DNA of 64,000 nt from Chloracidobacterium sp. (GCA_016716365.1 JADJWM010000016.1:1-64000); one strand, 5' to 3'; counted from the first letter of the stretch, positions 50,797-59,361 are shown. Translations and numbers: made by a program. The notes: generated from the letters alone by a model not told the origin.

Positions 50797-51645
50797 ATGA
50801 AAATATTTCTTTACACCGCGTTCGCCCTAACGGCCTTCGCTTTCAATTCGATCCTCTGCCGGATGGCGCTCGGCCAGGGCGAGGCCGACGCCGTCGGTTT
50901 CACCGTTGTCCGGCTTGCGGCCGGCGCGGCGACGCTCGCCGTGATCCTCGCTCTGTCCAACAAGACGAAAAGCATCGCGGAAAGCGGCCATTGGATCTCG
51001 GCTTTTTTTCTATTCGCTTATGCGATCTGTTTTTCGATCGCGTATCTCGGTCTGACGGCCGGAACCGGCGCGCTGATCCTGTTCGGTGCGGTGCAGATAA
51101 CGATGATCGCGGCGGCCGCTATCAAGGGCGACCGGCCGGGAATATGGGAACTGGCCGGTGTGGCGGTCGCGTTCGGCGGGTTGGTGTATCTTGTACTTCC
51201 GGGGCTGACCGCTCCGCCTTTGCTGAGTTCGGCCCTGATGGCCGCAGCCGGTGCGGCGTGGGGATTTTATACTTTGCGGGGAAAGGGAAGTACGGACCCG
51301 CTGGCCGAAACGGCTGGCAATTTCATCCGCTCGGTACCGATGATCGTGCTGACCGCCATTCCGTTTATCGGCGGCATTCACCTCTCCGCCCGCGGGTTCG
51401 TGCTTGCTGTCTTGTCCGGAGCGATCGCGTCGGGCGTCGGTTATTCGGTCTGGTACGCGGCGTTGAGATACCACACGGCAACACGGGCCGCTGTACTACA
51501 GTTGGCCGTGCCGGTCATCGCGGCGGTCGGCGGGGTCCTATTGTTGGCTGAGACGGCCGGCGTGCGTCTGTTGATCGCCGGTGTTCTTATCCTCGGCGGG
51601 ATATCGATCGCCATTTTGGGACGTTCCAGCTACCGGAAATTATGA
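50797..51645 (+). CDS. EamA/DMT-family transporter
   Basis: 282 residues with ten hydrophobic segments in two halves of five, the EamA pattern (first half FTVVRLAAGAATLAVILALS, LGLTAGTGALILFGAVQITM; second half ALMAAAGAAWGFYTLRGKGS, LSGAIASGVGYSVWYAALRY). DMT permeases export amino acids or other metabolites; the substrate is not readable. The 3' end overlaps dnaE2 by 16 bases tail-to-tail. Confidence 0.92.
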   Translation: MKIFLYTAFALTAFAFNSILCRMALGQGEADAVGFTVVRLAAGAATLAVILALSNKTKSIAESGHWISAFFLFAYAICFSIAYLGLTAGTGALILFGAVQITMIAAAAIKGDRPGIWELAGVAVAFGGLVYLVLPGLTAPPLLSSALMAAAGAAWGFYTLRGKGSTDPLAETAGNFIRSVPMIVLTAIPFIGGIHLSARGFVLAVLSGAIASGVGYSVWYAALRYHTATRAAVLQLAVPVIAAVGGVLLLAETAGVRLLIAGVLILGGISIAILGRSSYRKL

Positions 51646-54600
51646 GACACCACCTCGGCGTTGATGTCGATCAGCGGGACGAAGTGCAGGGCCTTGATCA
51701 TTCCGCGTTCTTCGAAGATGCCCTTGATGATGAGGTAGTCGTTCTGGTTGATGACGGGCCGGTACCGGTCGAAGATGTCGGGCATCACGACGAAGTTCGA
51801 GTGGCCGGTCTCGTCTTCGAGGGTCATAAAGACGACGTTCTTTGCGGTCATCGGCCGCTGGCGGACGATCACCGCCCCGGCGACCGAAACGATGTCGCCC
51901 GCCCGAAGAGAGCGCGTATCAGCGGCCGCGAGGATACCCTTTCGGTCAAGCTCTTCGCGAAGGAACGCCATCGGGTGACGGCCGATCGAGATGCCCGTCT
52001 TCCTGAGGTCGGCATCGACGAGTTCGAGGCCTTCCATGCGGGTCAGGAAGGATGAAGGATGAGGGATGAAGGATGAAGTCGAAGAGGGATCTTCAGTTTC
52101 GAATTCCGCATTTTCGAAAAGCGGGCCGGCCGGGCGGATCGCAAGCTCCGACCGCCAGAGGGCCTCGCGGCGGTGCACTGTATTGTCGAAATTCAAGGCC
52201 CCCGCGATGCTCAGTGCGCGTATCTCGCGTTTGTTTATCTCGGGCACGCGGGCGATGAGGTCCTCGATGCTGACGTAGTCTCCGCACCGGCAACGCTGCG
52301 GCTCCGCCGCTCTATTTGCGGAAAAGCTGCGCTTTTCCGAAGCAGATAAAACATGATGTGCGGCTGTGCCGCCGTTTCCGGCAGGCGGCGGCGAAGCCGC
52401 GGAACGGGGATGACCGTCTTCGGTGAGGCAAGCCTCACCGCAAATAGAGCGGCATAGCCGCTTATGTTTATTGCGTTCTTCGACGATCTTGCGTCCGACC
52501 TCTTCCCGAAGGCCGCGGACGTATTTCAGGCCGACGCGGACAGAGAAAGAGCCCCGGTCGCCTCCCACCACCCCGTCAGCCGAAGCGGCCGCCACCCCTC
52601 CTCTGGCAGGAGGGGAGCTCCCGGTTCTGACATCACTCCGCATTTCAGAGCCCCGGTCGTCACCACCCCGGCCTAAAGGCCACCCCTCCTTAGACAAGGA
52701 GGGGAGTGTCGCTTCTTCGACCGTGAATTCATACTGCGACCGGTTGATGTCCAGCGGCAGGAAATGCAGGCCGTGGCGTTGGGCGTCCTTGACGAGCGTC
52801 GCCGCGGAGTAAAACCCGAGCGGGTAATTATTGAACATCGCCGCCATAAAGCACTCCCGGTAATGCAGGATGAAATAGGCCGAGGCGTAGGCGAGCAGGG
52901 CAAAGCTGAAGGCGTGCGATTCCGGAAAGCCGTAGTTCGCGAACGCCTTTACGTAATCGACGATCTTTTCCTGCACGTCCGGCGGGATGTTGTTGCGGGT
53001 CATTCCGTCGCGAAGGTTGCGGCTGATCTGCTCCATCTTGCGGTCGGGCCGCTTGAAGCCCATCGCGCGGCGGAGCTCCTCGGCCTCGGCACCGGAGAAG
53101 TTCGCGATGTCCATCGCCATTTTCAAAAGCTGTTCCTGAAACAGCGGGACGCCGAGCGTGCGTTCCAGTATCGGCTTGAGCGAGGGGTGCGGATAGGTCA
53201 CCTCTTCCAGGCCCTGCCGGCGGTTTATGTATGCGTTGAGCATGTTGCCGACGACCGGGCCGGGCCGGATGATGGCGACCTGGACGACGATGTCATAGAA
53301 CGTTCGCGGCTTCGATTTCGGCAAGAAGGCGATCTGTGCACGGCTCTCGACCTGGAACATCCCGACCGTGTCGCCCCGCTGGAGTGCGTCGTAAACCGTC
53401 GGATCGTCCTGCGGTATGCGGTAAAGATCGAGGTCGCGGCCGTGATGTTCCTTTATCAGGGCTATGCTGTCGCGCAGCACCGCCATCATCCCAAGGCCGA
53501 GCAGGTCCACCTTTACGATCTTCAGTTTTTCGCAGTCGTCCTTGTCCCATTGGATGATGCTTCGGCCTTCCATCGAGGCGGGCTCGATCGGGACGATGCC
53601 GTCCAGCCGCCCCAGGCTTATGACCATCCCGCCCGAATGCTGGCCCAGGTGACGCGGGAAATCGAGGATCCGCGTGTACAGCTCGGCAAACTTTTTGAGC
53701 CTGATATCGCTGCCCGGATCGAGCCCTAATTCCTTGAGGTGGCGCTTCATTTCCTCGCCCTCGAAGGTCTCGTACTGGGCGTTCAGCTTCGACATCTTGC
53801 CGAGCATCTCCGCGTCGAAGCCAAACGTCTTGCCCACCTCGCGAAGGGCCGACCGGCCGCGGTAGGTGATGACGTTGGCCGTCATGCCCGCACCCCGCTC
53901 GCCGTATTTCTGATAGACGTGCTGGATCACCTTTTCGCGGTCGTCGCCCGAGGGCAGGTCGATATCGATGTCGGGATACTGCTCGTATTTTTCCGAAAGG
54001 AAACGTTCGAACAGAAGCTTGTGCTCGATGGGATCGACGGCCGTGATCCCGAGCGCGTAGCAGACGACGGAGTTCGCCGCCGACCCGCGTCCCTGCGACA
54101 GGATGCCCTCGCGTTTGCAGAAGTCGGAGATGTCGCTGACCACAAGGAAATAGCCGGCCAGCTTCTTCATCTCGATCACGGCGAATTCGCGGTCGAGGCG
54201 GGCGGCGATCTGGAACCTGACGTTCTTTCCGCTGTCGCGATAACGTTCCAGGGCCCGCTCGCGCGCCTTTTGCCGCAGCACCGACATCATCGTCTCGCCC
54301 GCCGGCACGGGATAATCGGGAAACGTGTAGGAAAGCTCTTCCATCGCGAATTCGACCCGCGAGGCTATCTCTTTGGTGATCCCGACGGCCTCCGGATAAT
54401 CGTCGAAAACCGCAAGCATCTGCTTCTCCGATCTGATCTCGCGTTCGCAGTTCTCCGAGAGCAGCTTTCCGGCCTCATAGATCGTGCAGTGGTTCTTGAT
54501 GCAGGTGAAAACATCGAAAAGCTCGCGGTCGTCCTGCGAGGCGTAATAGGGGCCATTGGAAGCGAAATAAGGAATGTGCAGCTTGTGAGCGAGTGCCAGC

Positions 54601-55112
54601 AGCGACTGGTTCAGGTCCTCTTCATGGCGGAGGTGATGCCGCTGAAGCTCGACGTACAGCTCGTCGCCGAAGACGTATTTCAGCCACGCCATGTCGGCCT
54701 GCCCGCGGCCGTTCTTTATGCTGTTGTGCATAAAGCCGTCGGCCCCGCCGGTAAAACAGAGCAGGCCGGCCGAGTGTTCCTCGATGTCGTCTCGGGTGGC
54801 GAAATGCTCGCCCTTTTTATGACGCAGCTTTACGGTCGTGATCAGCCTGGCCAGGTTCTGATAGCCCCTGAGGTCCATCGGAACAAGCGGGAGAAGGCTG
54901 CCGTCGTCCATCGTGATCTCGGCCCCGATGATCGGCTTGATGCCGCGTTCGCGTGCCTCGAAGTGGAACCGCACGGCCCCGGCCAGCGTGTCGCGGTCAA
55001 GCAGTGCGGCACCCGCCAGGCCGAGCTCGGCCGCCCGGGCAGCCATCGTCTCAGGCTGCGAGCCCGAGGACAGGAAACTGAACGCCGATCGTGTGTGAAG
55101 CTCGAAAAACAT
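51630..55112 (-). CDS. dnaE2: Error-prone DNA polymerase III alpha subunit DnaE2 (ImuC), carrying three repeat-derived segments
   Basis: 1160 residues from ATG 55112; typical DnaE2 is about 1030-1080. It performs translesion synthesis with ImuA and ImuB. N-terminal PHP domain (FFELHTRSAFSFLSSGSQPE), polymerase catalytic region with two Asp in PDIDIDLPSGDDREKVIQHV, LSQGRGSAANSVVCYALGI, and FQVESRAQIAFLPKSKPRTF, IIRPGPVVGNMLNAYINRRQ, PESHAFSFALLAYASAYFI; the OB-fold is near the end (VSVAGAVIVRQRPMTAKNVV). Assignment to DnaE2 and not DnaE1 rests on the imuB neighbour and missing DnaE1 tail. Residues about 803-818, 832-849 and 884-939 derive from palindromic repeats. A longer start at GTG 55205 is open but encodes a low-complexity repeat. 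Confidence 0.92.
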   Translation of the reverse strand: MFFELHTRSAFSFLSSGSQPETMAARAAELGLAGAALLDRDTLAGAVRFHFEARERGIKPIIGAEITMDDGSLLPLVPMDLRGYQNLARLITTVKLRHKKGEHFATRDDIEEHSAGLLCFTGGADGFMHNSIKNGRGQADMAWLKYVFGDELYVELQRHHLRHEEDLNQSLLALAHKLHIPYFASNGPYYASQDDRELFDVFTCIKNHCTIYEAGKLLSENCEREIRSEKQMLAVFDDYPEAVGITKEIASRVEFAMEELSYTFPDYPVPAGETMMSVLRQKARERALERYRDSGKNVRFQIAARLDREFAVIEMKKLAGYFLVVSDISDFCKREGILSQGRGSAANSVVCYALGITAVDPIEHKLLFERFLSEKYEQYPDIDIDLPSGDDREKVIQHVYQKYGERGAGMTANVITYRGRSALREVGKTFGFDAEMLGKMSKLNAQYETFEGEEMKRHLKELGLDPGSDIRLKKFAELYTRILDFPRHLGQHSGGMVISLGRLDGIVPIEPASMEGRSIIQWDKDDCEKLKIVKVDLLGLGMMAVLRDSIALIKEHHGRDLDLYRIPQDDPTVYDALQRGDTVGMFQVESRAQIAFLPKSKPRTFYDIVVQVAIIRPGPVVGNMLNAYINRRQGLEEVTYPHPSLKPILERTLGVPLFQEQLLKMAMDIANFSGAEAEELRRAMGFKRPDRKMEQISRNLRDGMTRNNIPPDVQEKIVDYVKAFANYGFPESHAFSFALLAYASAYFILHYRECFMAAMFNNYPLGFYSAATLVKDAQRHGLHFLPLDINRSQYEFTVEEATLPSLSKEGWPLGRGGDDRGSEMRSDVRTGSSPPARGGVAAASADGVVGGDRGSFSVRVGLKYVRGLREEVGRKIVEERNKHKRLCRSICGEACLTEDGHPRSAASPPPAGNGGTAAHHVLSASEKRSFSANRAAEPQRCRCGDYVSIEDLIARVPEINKREIRALSIAGALNFDNTVHRREALWRSELAIRPAGPLFENAEFETEDPSSTSSFIPHPSSFLTRMEGLELVDADLRKTGISIGRHPMAFLREELDRKGILAAADTRSLRAGDIVSVAGAVIVRQRPMTAKNVVFMTLEDETGHSNFVVMPDIFDRYRPVINQNDYLIIKGIFEERGMIKALHFVPLIDINAEVVSHNFR
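52298..52461 (-). repeat. 164-base hairpin cluster bounded by 24-base inverted repeats, inside dnaE2
   Basis: The ends GCGGCTCCGCCGCTCTATTT.. (52298-52321) and its inverse (52438-52461) match at 22 of 24 positions. Between them are GGAAAAGC/GCTTTTCC (52320-52338), GCGGC/GCCGC around 52360, and GGTGAGGC/GCCTCACC at about 52421-52438. The open frame is kept and encodes about 55 residues rich in Ala, Arg, Ser and Cys that no DnaE2 relative should need. Confidence 0.85.
52567..52617 (-). repeat. 51-base palindromic element in dnaE2, same family as in mfd
   Basis: Coding strand begins CTCCCCTCCTGCCAGAGGAG and ends GACGGGGTGGT; it encodes SPPARGGVAAASADGVV, 15 of 17 residues identical to the mfd insert and in the same reading frame relative to the element. 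Confidence 0.85.
52662..52706 (-). repeat. 45-base variant of the palindromic element in dnaE2, other frame
   Basis: Coding strand begins CTCCCCTCCTTGTCTAAGGA and ends GGCCGGGGTGGT. The first hairpin is the same as in the 51-base copies; the second is a shorter GGCCT-TTA-GGCC. Here the element is read in a different frame (LPSLSKEGWPLGRGG), 44 bases from the other copy. Confidence 0.8.
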
Positions 55113-55115
55113 GAG

Positions 55116-55190
55116 AAAAAGGCAAAAGGCAAAAGGCAAAAAGCAAAAGGCAGAAGTAAAAGGCAAAAGGCAGAAGGCAGAAGGCAGAAG
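55116..55190 (-). repeat. Heptamer tandem array (GGCAAAA/GGCAGAA) abutting the dnaE2 start
   Basis: About ten imperfect units of GGCAAAA or GGCAGAA run from 55116 to 55190 on the plus strand. On the coding strand this puts CCTTTTGCCTTTTGCC directly before the dnaE2 ATG, with no purine-rich ribosome site. Slippage in the array would change the spacing or frame of any upstream start (GTG 55205). Confidence 0.8.
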
Positions 55191-55239
55191 TTGGACGCCA
55201 GTCACATTTTTTACTTTTTAATTTTTACTTTTGCCTTTT

Positions 55240-56496
55240 TCAATCGTATTCCCCGATCAGGAACCATTCGGCCCCGATCTTTCCCAGGCGGTAGATGCCG
55301 CCGCCCTCCATCTCGACGTCCCATTCGCGGGTCTTCCAACCCTGCTCCCACCATTTCGAATCGGCCTTCCAAACGCCGCTGTACTCGGTGACGTGGCCGC
55401 TGAAAAGCCTCGTCCTGATATAGACAAGCCGACCCTCGCGGACGAGCACTTCGGCCGAGAGCGGAGGCCGAAAGTAGCTGAATGCGATGACCGGCCGCTC
55501 CGTCTGTTCCCGCGAGCTTTCGCGGCCCTCGGGCAATGCGCCCGCGTCGAGCTTGAACGGTTCCGAAAGCCGTTCGTTCAGCATCACGGGAACTCCGACA
55601 TTCTCGTCGCCCGCCAGCTTCTTCAGTTTCCCGACCGTCAGCAGCAGGCTCTCCGGCTCCGGCCGCGAGACCGCATAAAGCCCACGCTGCGACGTCCGCG
55701 GTTTGGTGAAATGGGCGGTGACCTTTAATGCCAGGATGCCGTCCTGCGGCGGGTCGAACGAGATGCGCAGGTTGATCAGCTTCAGCCAGAACGAGCGGTC
55801 CAGCGTCGGGAAAGACGCCTTGATCTCATATGCCTTCCTGGTGCGGTCGCTCAGGCGAAAGGCGATGTCGATGTGTTCGGTGCTGAACCCGCTGTGTGCC
55901 GTCCGGCCGAACAAGCCCTCCAATCCGTGGTTGATAAGAAAGATGAGCTGTTCGAAATCTTCGACCGGAAAGTCGAGGTTGTGCGACCACGAAACACGGT
56001 TCTCCCTGATGTTCGGCGTCAGCGGCCGGCGGTCTTCCTGCCGGATGCTTTTTATTACCTGCTCGAATTCGCGGCCGTAGCGTGCGATCAGTTCATCACG
56101 CGGAACGCGGAGCAGGGCTTCGATGTCGTGAAGGCCGAGCTCGCCGAAGACGCCAAGGGTGTCGGCGTCGATCGGCAGCCCGGAAAGCGGCAGTTGAGCG
56201 AACCTGTCGGCCTCCTCGACGGCGTTCCCGCCGCCCTCACGGGCCAGCAGGGCCGCCGCGGCCGCCGTTTCGGCCACCGCCACGCTGCCCCGAAGCGTTT
56301 GTTTTGCCAATTCTTCTTCCACTTTCTTTGCTATCACGGCCGGCTTGCCGATCAGGCGCTCAAGCCCGCTCACGTCGAAAACCACGCCGTCCTCCAGCGT
56401 CCGTATCGAATACGAGAACTGCCCGGCGACCGAAAGCAGCGCATCTCCCCGCTCGGCGGCGTCGGGCGAGATCACACAGGCGTACAACCTAGACAT
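55240..56496 (-). CDS. imuB: ImuB, Y-family polymerase-like mutasome protein
   Basis: 418 residues from ATG 56496 (MSRLYACVISPD). ImuB resembles a Y-family polymerase but usually lacks catalytic acidic residues and links DnaE2 to the sliding clamp. Visible parts: the partial palm (ALLSVAGQFSYSIRTLEDGV, VFDVSGLERLIGKPAVIAKK), the helix-hairpin-helix region (LGVFGELGLHDIEALLRVPR), and a little-finger and C-terminal beta part (ENRVSWSHNLDFPVEDFEQL). The start ATG overlaps the imuA stop by eight bases (ATGTCTAG). It is followed by dnaE2 after 127 bases. Confidence 0.9.
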   Translation of the reverse strand: MSRLYACVISPDAAERGDALLSVAGQFSYSIRTLEDGVVFDVSGLERLIGKPAVIAKKVEEELAKQTLRGSVAVAETAAAAALLAREGGGNAVEEADRFAQLPLSGLPIDADTLGVFGELGLHDIEALLRVPRDELIARYGREFEQVIKSIRQEDRRPLTPNIRENRVSWSHNLDFPVEDFEQLIFLINHGLEGLFGRTAHSGFSTEHIDIAFRLSDRTRKAYEIKASFPTLDRSFWLKLINLRISFDPPQDGILALKVTAHFTKPRTSQRGLYAVSRPEPESLLLTVGKLKKLAGDENVGVPVMLNERLSEPFKLDAGALPEGRESSREQTERPVIAFSYFRPPLSAEVLVREGRLVYIRTRLFSGHVTEYSGVWKADSKWWEQGWKTREWDVEMEGGGIYRLGKIGAEWFLIGEYD

Positions 56497-57139
56497 CGCT
56501 GTAATCGGCCTCGATCCGTGCCGGCAGCGGGCCGGCCATAAGCTGCTTGCGCGAATGAAGGCTGACGGCCAGTTCGCGGAGCAGTTTGAATTTGCCGCTG
56601 CCCGACCATCGTGCCCGCGTCCGCGACGATACAAGGGCCTGCTGGGACGCCGAACCCGTCACGGCTTCGCGTGCCGTCACCAGAAGCAGCGTCGGTGTTT
56701 GTTTGATACGGTTGCGATAGCGGTACCAATAGGTGCGGGGGACCATCCTGAGTTTTTTCGACGGCAGCCCGCTCAGGTCCATCCACACCGCCCCGAAACC
56801 CTTTGCCTGCAGCAGATGGTCGGCGGCCATGAACGCCTTTTCGATCTCGCCGCCGCAGCGGACCCACAGCAGGCCCTCAAGCCTGACGCCCGACAGCACC
56901 GCCGAACGGGCATCGAACCCGCCGCACGGATCGACCACGGCACATATCTCGCCCGCCGCGGTCAGTTTTGCGAGCAGGGAAAGCGACAGGCTCGTTTTGC
57001 CCGAACTCGGGCCGCCCGCCACCTCGATGATGCTCCCCCTCGGAAAACTCAGGCCGAAGGGCTCGAGCAGCACCTCTTCATTGAACCGCTGCTCTTCCCT
57101 GAGGAGAGAGGTACTCTTTACCAGACTTAAATGTGCCAT
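56489..57139 (-). CDS. imuA: ImuA, RecA-like mutasome protein
   Basis: 216 residues from ATG 57139. ImuA is a RecA-fold partner needed for ImuB-DnaE2 damage-induced mutagenesis. Walker A GGPSSGKTSLSLSLLAKLTA near residues 42-60, Walker B-like FGAVWMDLSGL, and a basic tail (SRTRARWSGSGKFKLLRELA). An upstream frame to 57250 is open, but the promoter at 57166-57201 places the transcript start within it, which supports MAHLSLVK as the true start. Overlaps imuB by eight bases. Confidence 0.87.
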   Translation of the reverse strand: MAHLSLVKSTSLLREEQRFNEEVLLEPFGLSFPRGSIIEVAGGPSSGKTSLSLSLLAKLTAAGEICAVVDPCGGFDARSAVLSGVRLEGLLWVRCGGEIEKAFMAADHLLQAKGFGAVWMDLSGLPSKKLRMVPRTYWYRYRNRIKQTPTLLLVTAREAVTGSASQQALVSSRTRARWSGSGKFKLLRELAVSLHSRKQLMAGPLPARIEADYSDV

Positions 57140-57165
57140 TCCGTCGATCCTGTTAAATGTACCGG

Positions 57166-57201
57166 TATTAAGAATATATTGCACAGATGAAACGTTGTCA
57201 A
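57166..57201 (-). promoter_or_regulatory. Sigma-70-type promoter for imuA-imuB-dnaE2
   Basis: On the minus strand TTGACA (57196-57201), a 17-base spacer and TATATT (57173-57178) form a near-perfect housekeeping promoter; the predicted start near 57166 is about 27 bases before the imuA ATG. I looked for a LexA-type palindrome over the promoter and saw none I could name. Confidence 0.7.
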
Positions 57202-57225
57202 ACTTTTGGTAAGTGGGCAATTTGA

Positions 57226-57400
57226 ATTCTTCCAGGTGTGCGAAGCACAAATTTATCTCTTTAGATATACGTGAAGCCGCAGGCGGAGGGCATAGTGACG
57301 TCAGAAGATCTCAACCGAGCGTATGTGACAAGCGAAACGTCTCGCCTGTTTCACAGGCTTCGATTGGAAGGGGTTTGCGGCCATGGCGGGAAGAGGTTTC
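57226..57400 (+). repeat. Dispersed repeat, copy 2 (first copy at 7391-7556)
   Basis: Begins TTCTTCCAGGTGTGCGAAGC and contains ACGTGAAGCCGCAGGCGGAG and GTTTCACAGGCTTCGATTGG in the same order as the reverse strand of copy 1. Located in the gap between imuA and the next gene downstream of btaB, and contains no gene. Confidence 0.7.
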
Positions 57401-57433
57401 AAAAAGGAAAGGAGTCGGCCGTAAAGGCGCGCT

Positions 57434-58132
57434 TCAAGACAGGACCGGTGCAGGGGGATGGCCATTGATCTGTGGATCCGCAAGTGCGATCTCGGCGATG
57501 AACGAGTAACCGCGAAACAGGGGGCGGACCTCGACCGAGGCCACATTTTCACGGGCCTCCAACGACTTCAGGAAGGGGATCAGCTCGTCCCAGCGACTCA
57601 CTCCAAACCTGTTCAGCCACCACCAAAGAGCACGGCCGCAAGTTCGCGGCAAGCCTCCGAGGTCGAAAAAATCGACGATATAGAGCCGGCCGCCGGCCCG
57701 GAGATTCGCGATCGCATTTTCAAGCGACTCCCGCCACGGAGGGATCATCGAAATCGAAAACGAGAAGAAGATGCGATCAAAGGGCTGATCGAGACCAAAC
57801 GTACCCTCGTGCGTGAAGGTGTCGGCGAGTGCGGTCGTGACCTCGACGTTTGTCAGACCCGCCGGATCGATCTTTGCCCGGGCGGTCGCGAGCATGGCCG
57901 ATGATGCGTCAAGACCGTAAAAGCTCGCATCCCGATGCCGGCGGGCGAGTTTGATGATATTGCGGGCCGTTCCGCAACCGGCTTCGAGCACGCGTTCGCC
58001 CGGCCGGACCGCCATCTGATCAAGGAGTTCGTCACGGCCAAGCAGGTAATAGCGACGGGAAAGATCGTAGAAGTGCCGCTGGAGGCGGTACATCCGATCC
58101 ATTTTTTTGAACGCGTCTTCCGTCTCGGTCAT
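57434..58132 (-). CDS. btaB: BtaB-like methyltransferase for betaine lipid headgroup
   Basis: 232 residues, class I methyltransferase (VLEAGCGTARNIIKLARRHR as SAM loop, YGLDASSAMLATARAKI, RIFFSFSISMIPPWRESLEN). It overlaps the btaA stop by four bases (ATGA). In bacteria BtaB trimethylates the homoserine headgroup made by BtaA, giving the phosphorus-free lipid DGTS. The gene pair order btaA-btaB supports this name; on sequence alone it would be only a generic methyltransferase. Confidence 0.83.
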   Translation of the reverse strand: MTETEDAFKKMDRMYRLQRHFYDLSRRYYLLGRDELLDQMAVRPGERVLEAGCGTARNIIKLARRHRDASFYGLDASSAMLATARAKIDPAGLTNVEVTTALADTFTHEGTFGLDQPFDRIFFSFSISMIPPWRESLENAIANLRAGGRLYIVDFFDLGGLPRTCGRALWWWLNRFGVSRWDELIPFLKSLEARENVASVEVRPLFRGYSFIAEIALADPQINGHPPAPVLS

Positions 58133-59361
58133 TTCCGGATGTAGAGGTGAAAGCCCCCGTAGATCGAGGCGCGATCGAGCGGGAACAGTTCTTTCGACCG
58201 TTCGGCCTCATAGTGAAACTCGTTCATGATCTCCGGCGGCAAGTTTCGTTCGAGGGGGGAATCCGCCGCCGCCGTCCGGAAGATGATCCGGGCACCCGAT
58301 CCTGTCTTTTCGGCGATCGCCGACCACAGGCTGGTCAACTGCTCAGCGTTCATCCAGTCCTGGGCGTCAAGCAGCACGAAGCGATCGAACGCTCCCTCAG
58401 GTTCGTTTGAGATCACATCGGTGACGGAGGCGATCGATGTGGAAAGCCGGCCGATCCGAGCCTTCAAAAGCTCGTAGTTCTCTTCCTTCAAATAATCCGG
58501 AACCGCGAGCCGATCTTCGGCGTCGTATCGGCGGGCGAACGCCTGCCAGGCAAAATAGTTTTCGGTGATCGGCGACCCGCATGCAAGGCGGCGGACGCGC
58601 TCGCGAAAAATATCAATAACGGTCGCCCCATCCGTCAGTTCAGCCTTCAGCTCGTCGAATTGCTGGGGCGGGATCCCGAGGCCGAACACCGTAACAGGGA
58701 GCTTTCCGATCGCACGAACGAGCAGCGTGTCAAAGAAGGGATCGATCTGTTCCTTGAATACCGCCTCTTGTTCGGCGGGCGTCTTCGCATCGAGGATCCG
58801 GCCCGGGTCCAGACCCGAAAGATGGGAAACCCGGTGGAAGAACCGAAGAAAATATCCGTTGCGGGAATGATCGTAGAGCCCGCCGTTCGAAAAATAGCTT
58901 ATCCGGTCGCCGAAGAGCAGGCTGCCGAGTATTGTATTCCCGCCCCAGAATTCGCGGGCATCCTTATTCAGGTGGGGGCGGATGTATCTAAGATAATGTG
59001 AGCCGGCATTTCGCGAACGGCCAAGGCCGAATAGCTCGAAGAAATCCTCATAGCCCGGCAGATGGCGCACCGCAGCGATCTTAAGGTCGAGAAGGTAGAT
59101 GTGGCAGCGATTCAGGTCAACCGCGGTGACCGATTCAGGGTCCGCCAGAAGATAGTTCAGAGCATTGCAGCCGCCCGAGGAGATCGTGAGCACTCGTGAC
59201 GATCCGTCAATCTCAAGTGCCGCCAGGTCGACCCGCGGGTCTTCCCAGATCTGGTTATAAATAAAGCCTTCGAACCAGATCGAAAATAGCTTTTGCAGCA
59301 TGCCTCGCCTGGTCGCAAGGCTGTCGCTCTGAACGGCTGAACTCAGTTCACTCACTTTCAT
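58129..59361 (-). CDS. btaA: BtaA, SAM:diacylglycerol 3-amino-3-carboxypropyl transferase
   Basis: 410 residues from ATG 59361 (ATG 59373 possible). Transfers the aminocarboxypropyl group of SAM to diacylglycerol to start betaine lipid synthesis. Typical family features (DUF3419): FEGFIYNQIWEDPRVDLAAL at the start, ISSGGCNALNYLLADPESVT (SAM loop), AVDLNRCHIYLLDLKIAAVR, SNGGLYDHSRNGYFLRFFHR, and VLLDAQDWMNAEQLTSLWSA near the end. Coupled to btaB. Would let the cell replace phospholipids when phosphate is low; no Pho box could be recognised. Confidence 0.9.
   Translation of the reverse strand: MKVSELSSAVQSDSLATRRGMLQKLFSIWFEGFIYNQIWEDPRVDLAALEIDGSSRVLTISSGGCNALNYLLADPESVTAVDLNRCHIYLLDLKIAAVRHLPGYEDFFELFGLGRSRNAGSHYLRYIRPHLNKDAREFWGGNTILGSLLFGDRISYFSNGGLYDHSRNGYFLRFFHRVSHLSGLDPGRILDAKTPAEQEAVFKEQIDPFFDTLLVRAIGKLPVTVFGLGIPPQQFDELKAELTDGATVIDIFRERVRRLACGSPITENYFAWQAFARRYDAEDRLAVPDYLKEENYELLKARIGRLSTSIASVTDVISNEPEGAFDRFVLLDAQDWMNAEQLTSLWSAIAEKTGSGARIIFRTAAADSPLERNLPPEIMNEFHYEAERSKELFPLDRASIYGGFHLYIRK

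Noticed and set aside
55113..55205. DnaE2 N-terminal extension resembling a signal peptide
   Set aside because: It is the translation of a heptamer tandem repeat; a cytoplasmic polymerase should not be exported.
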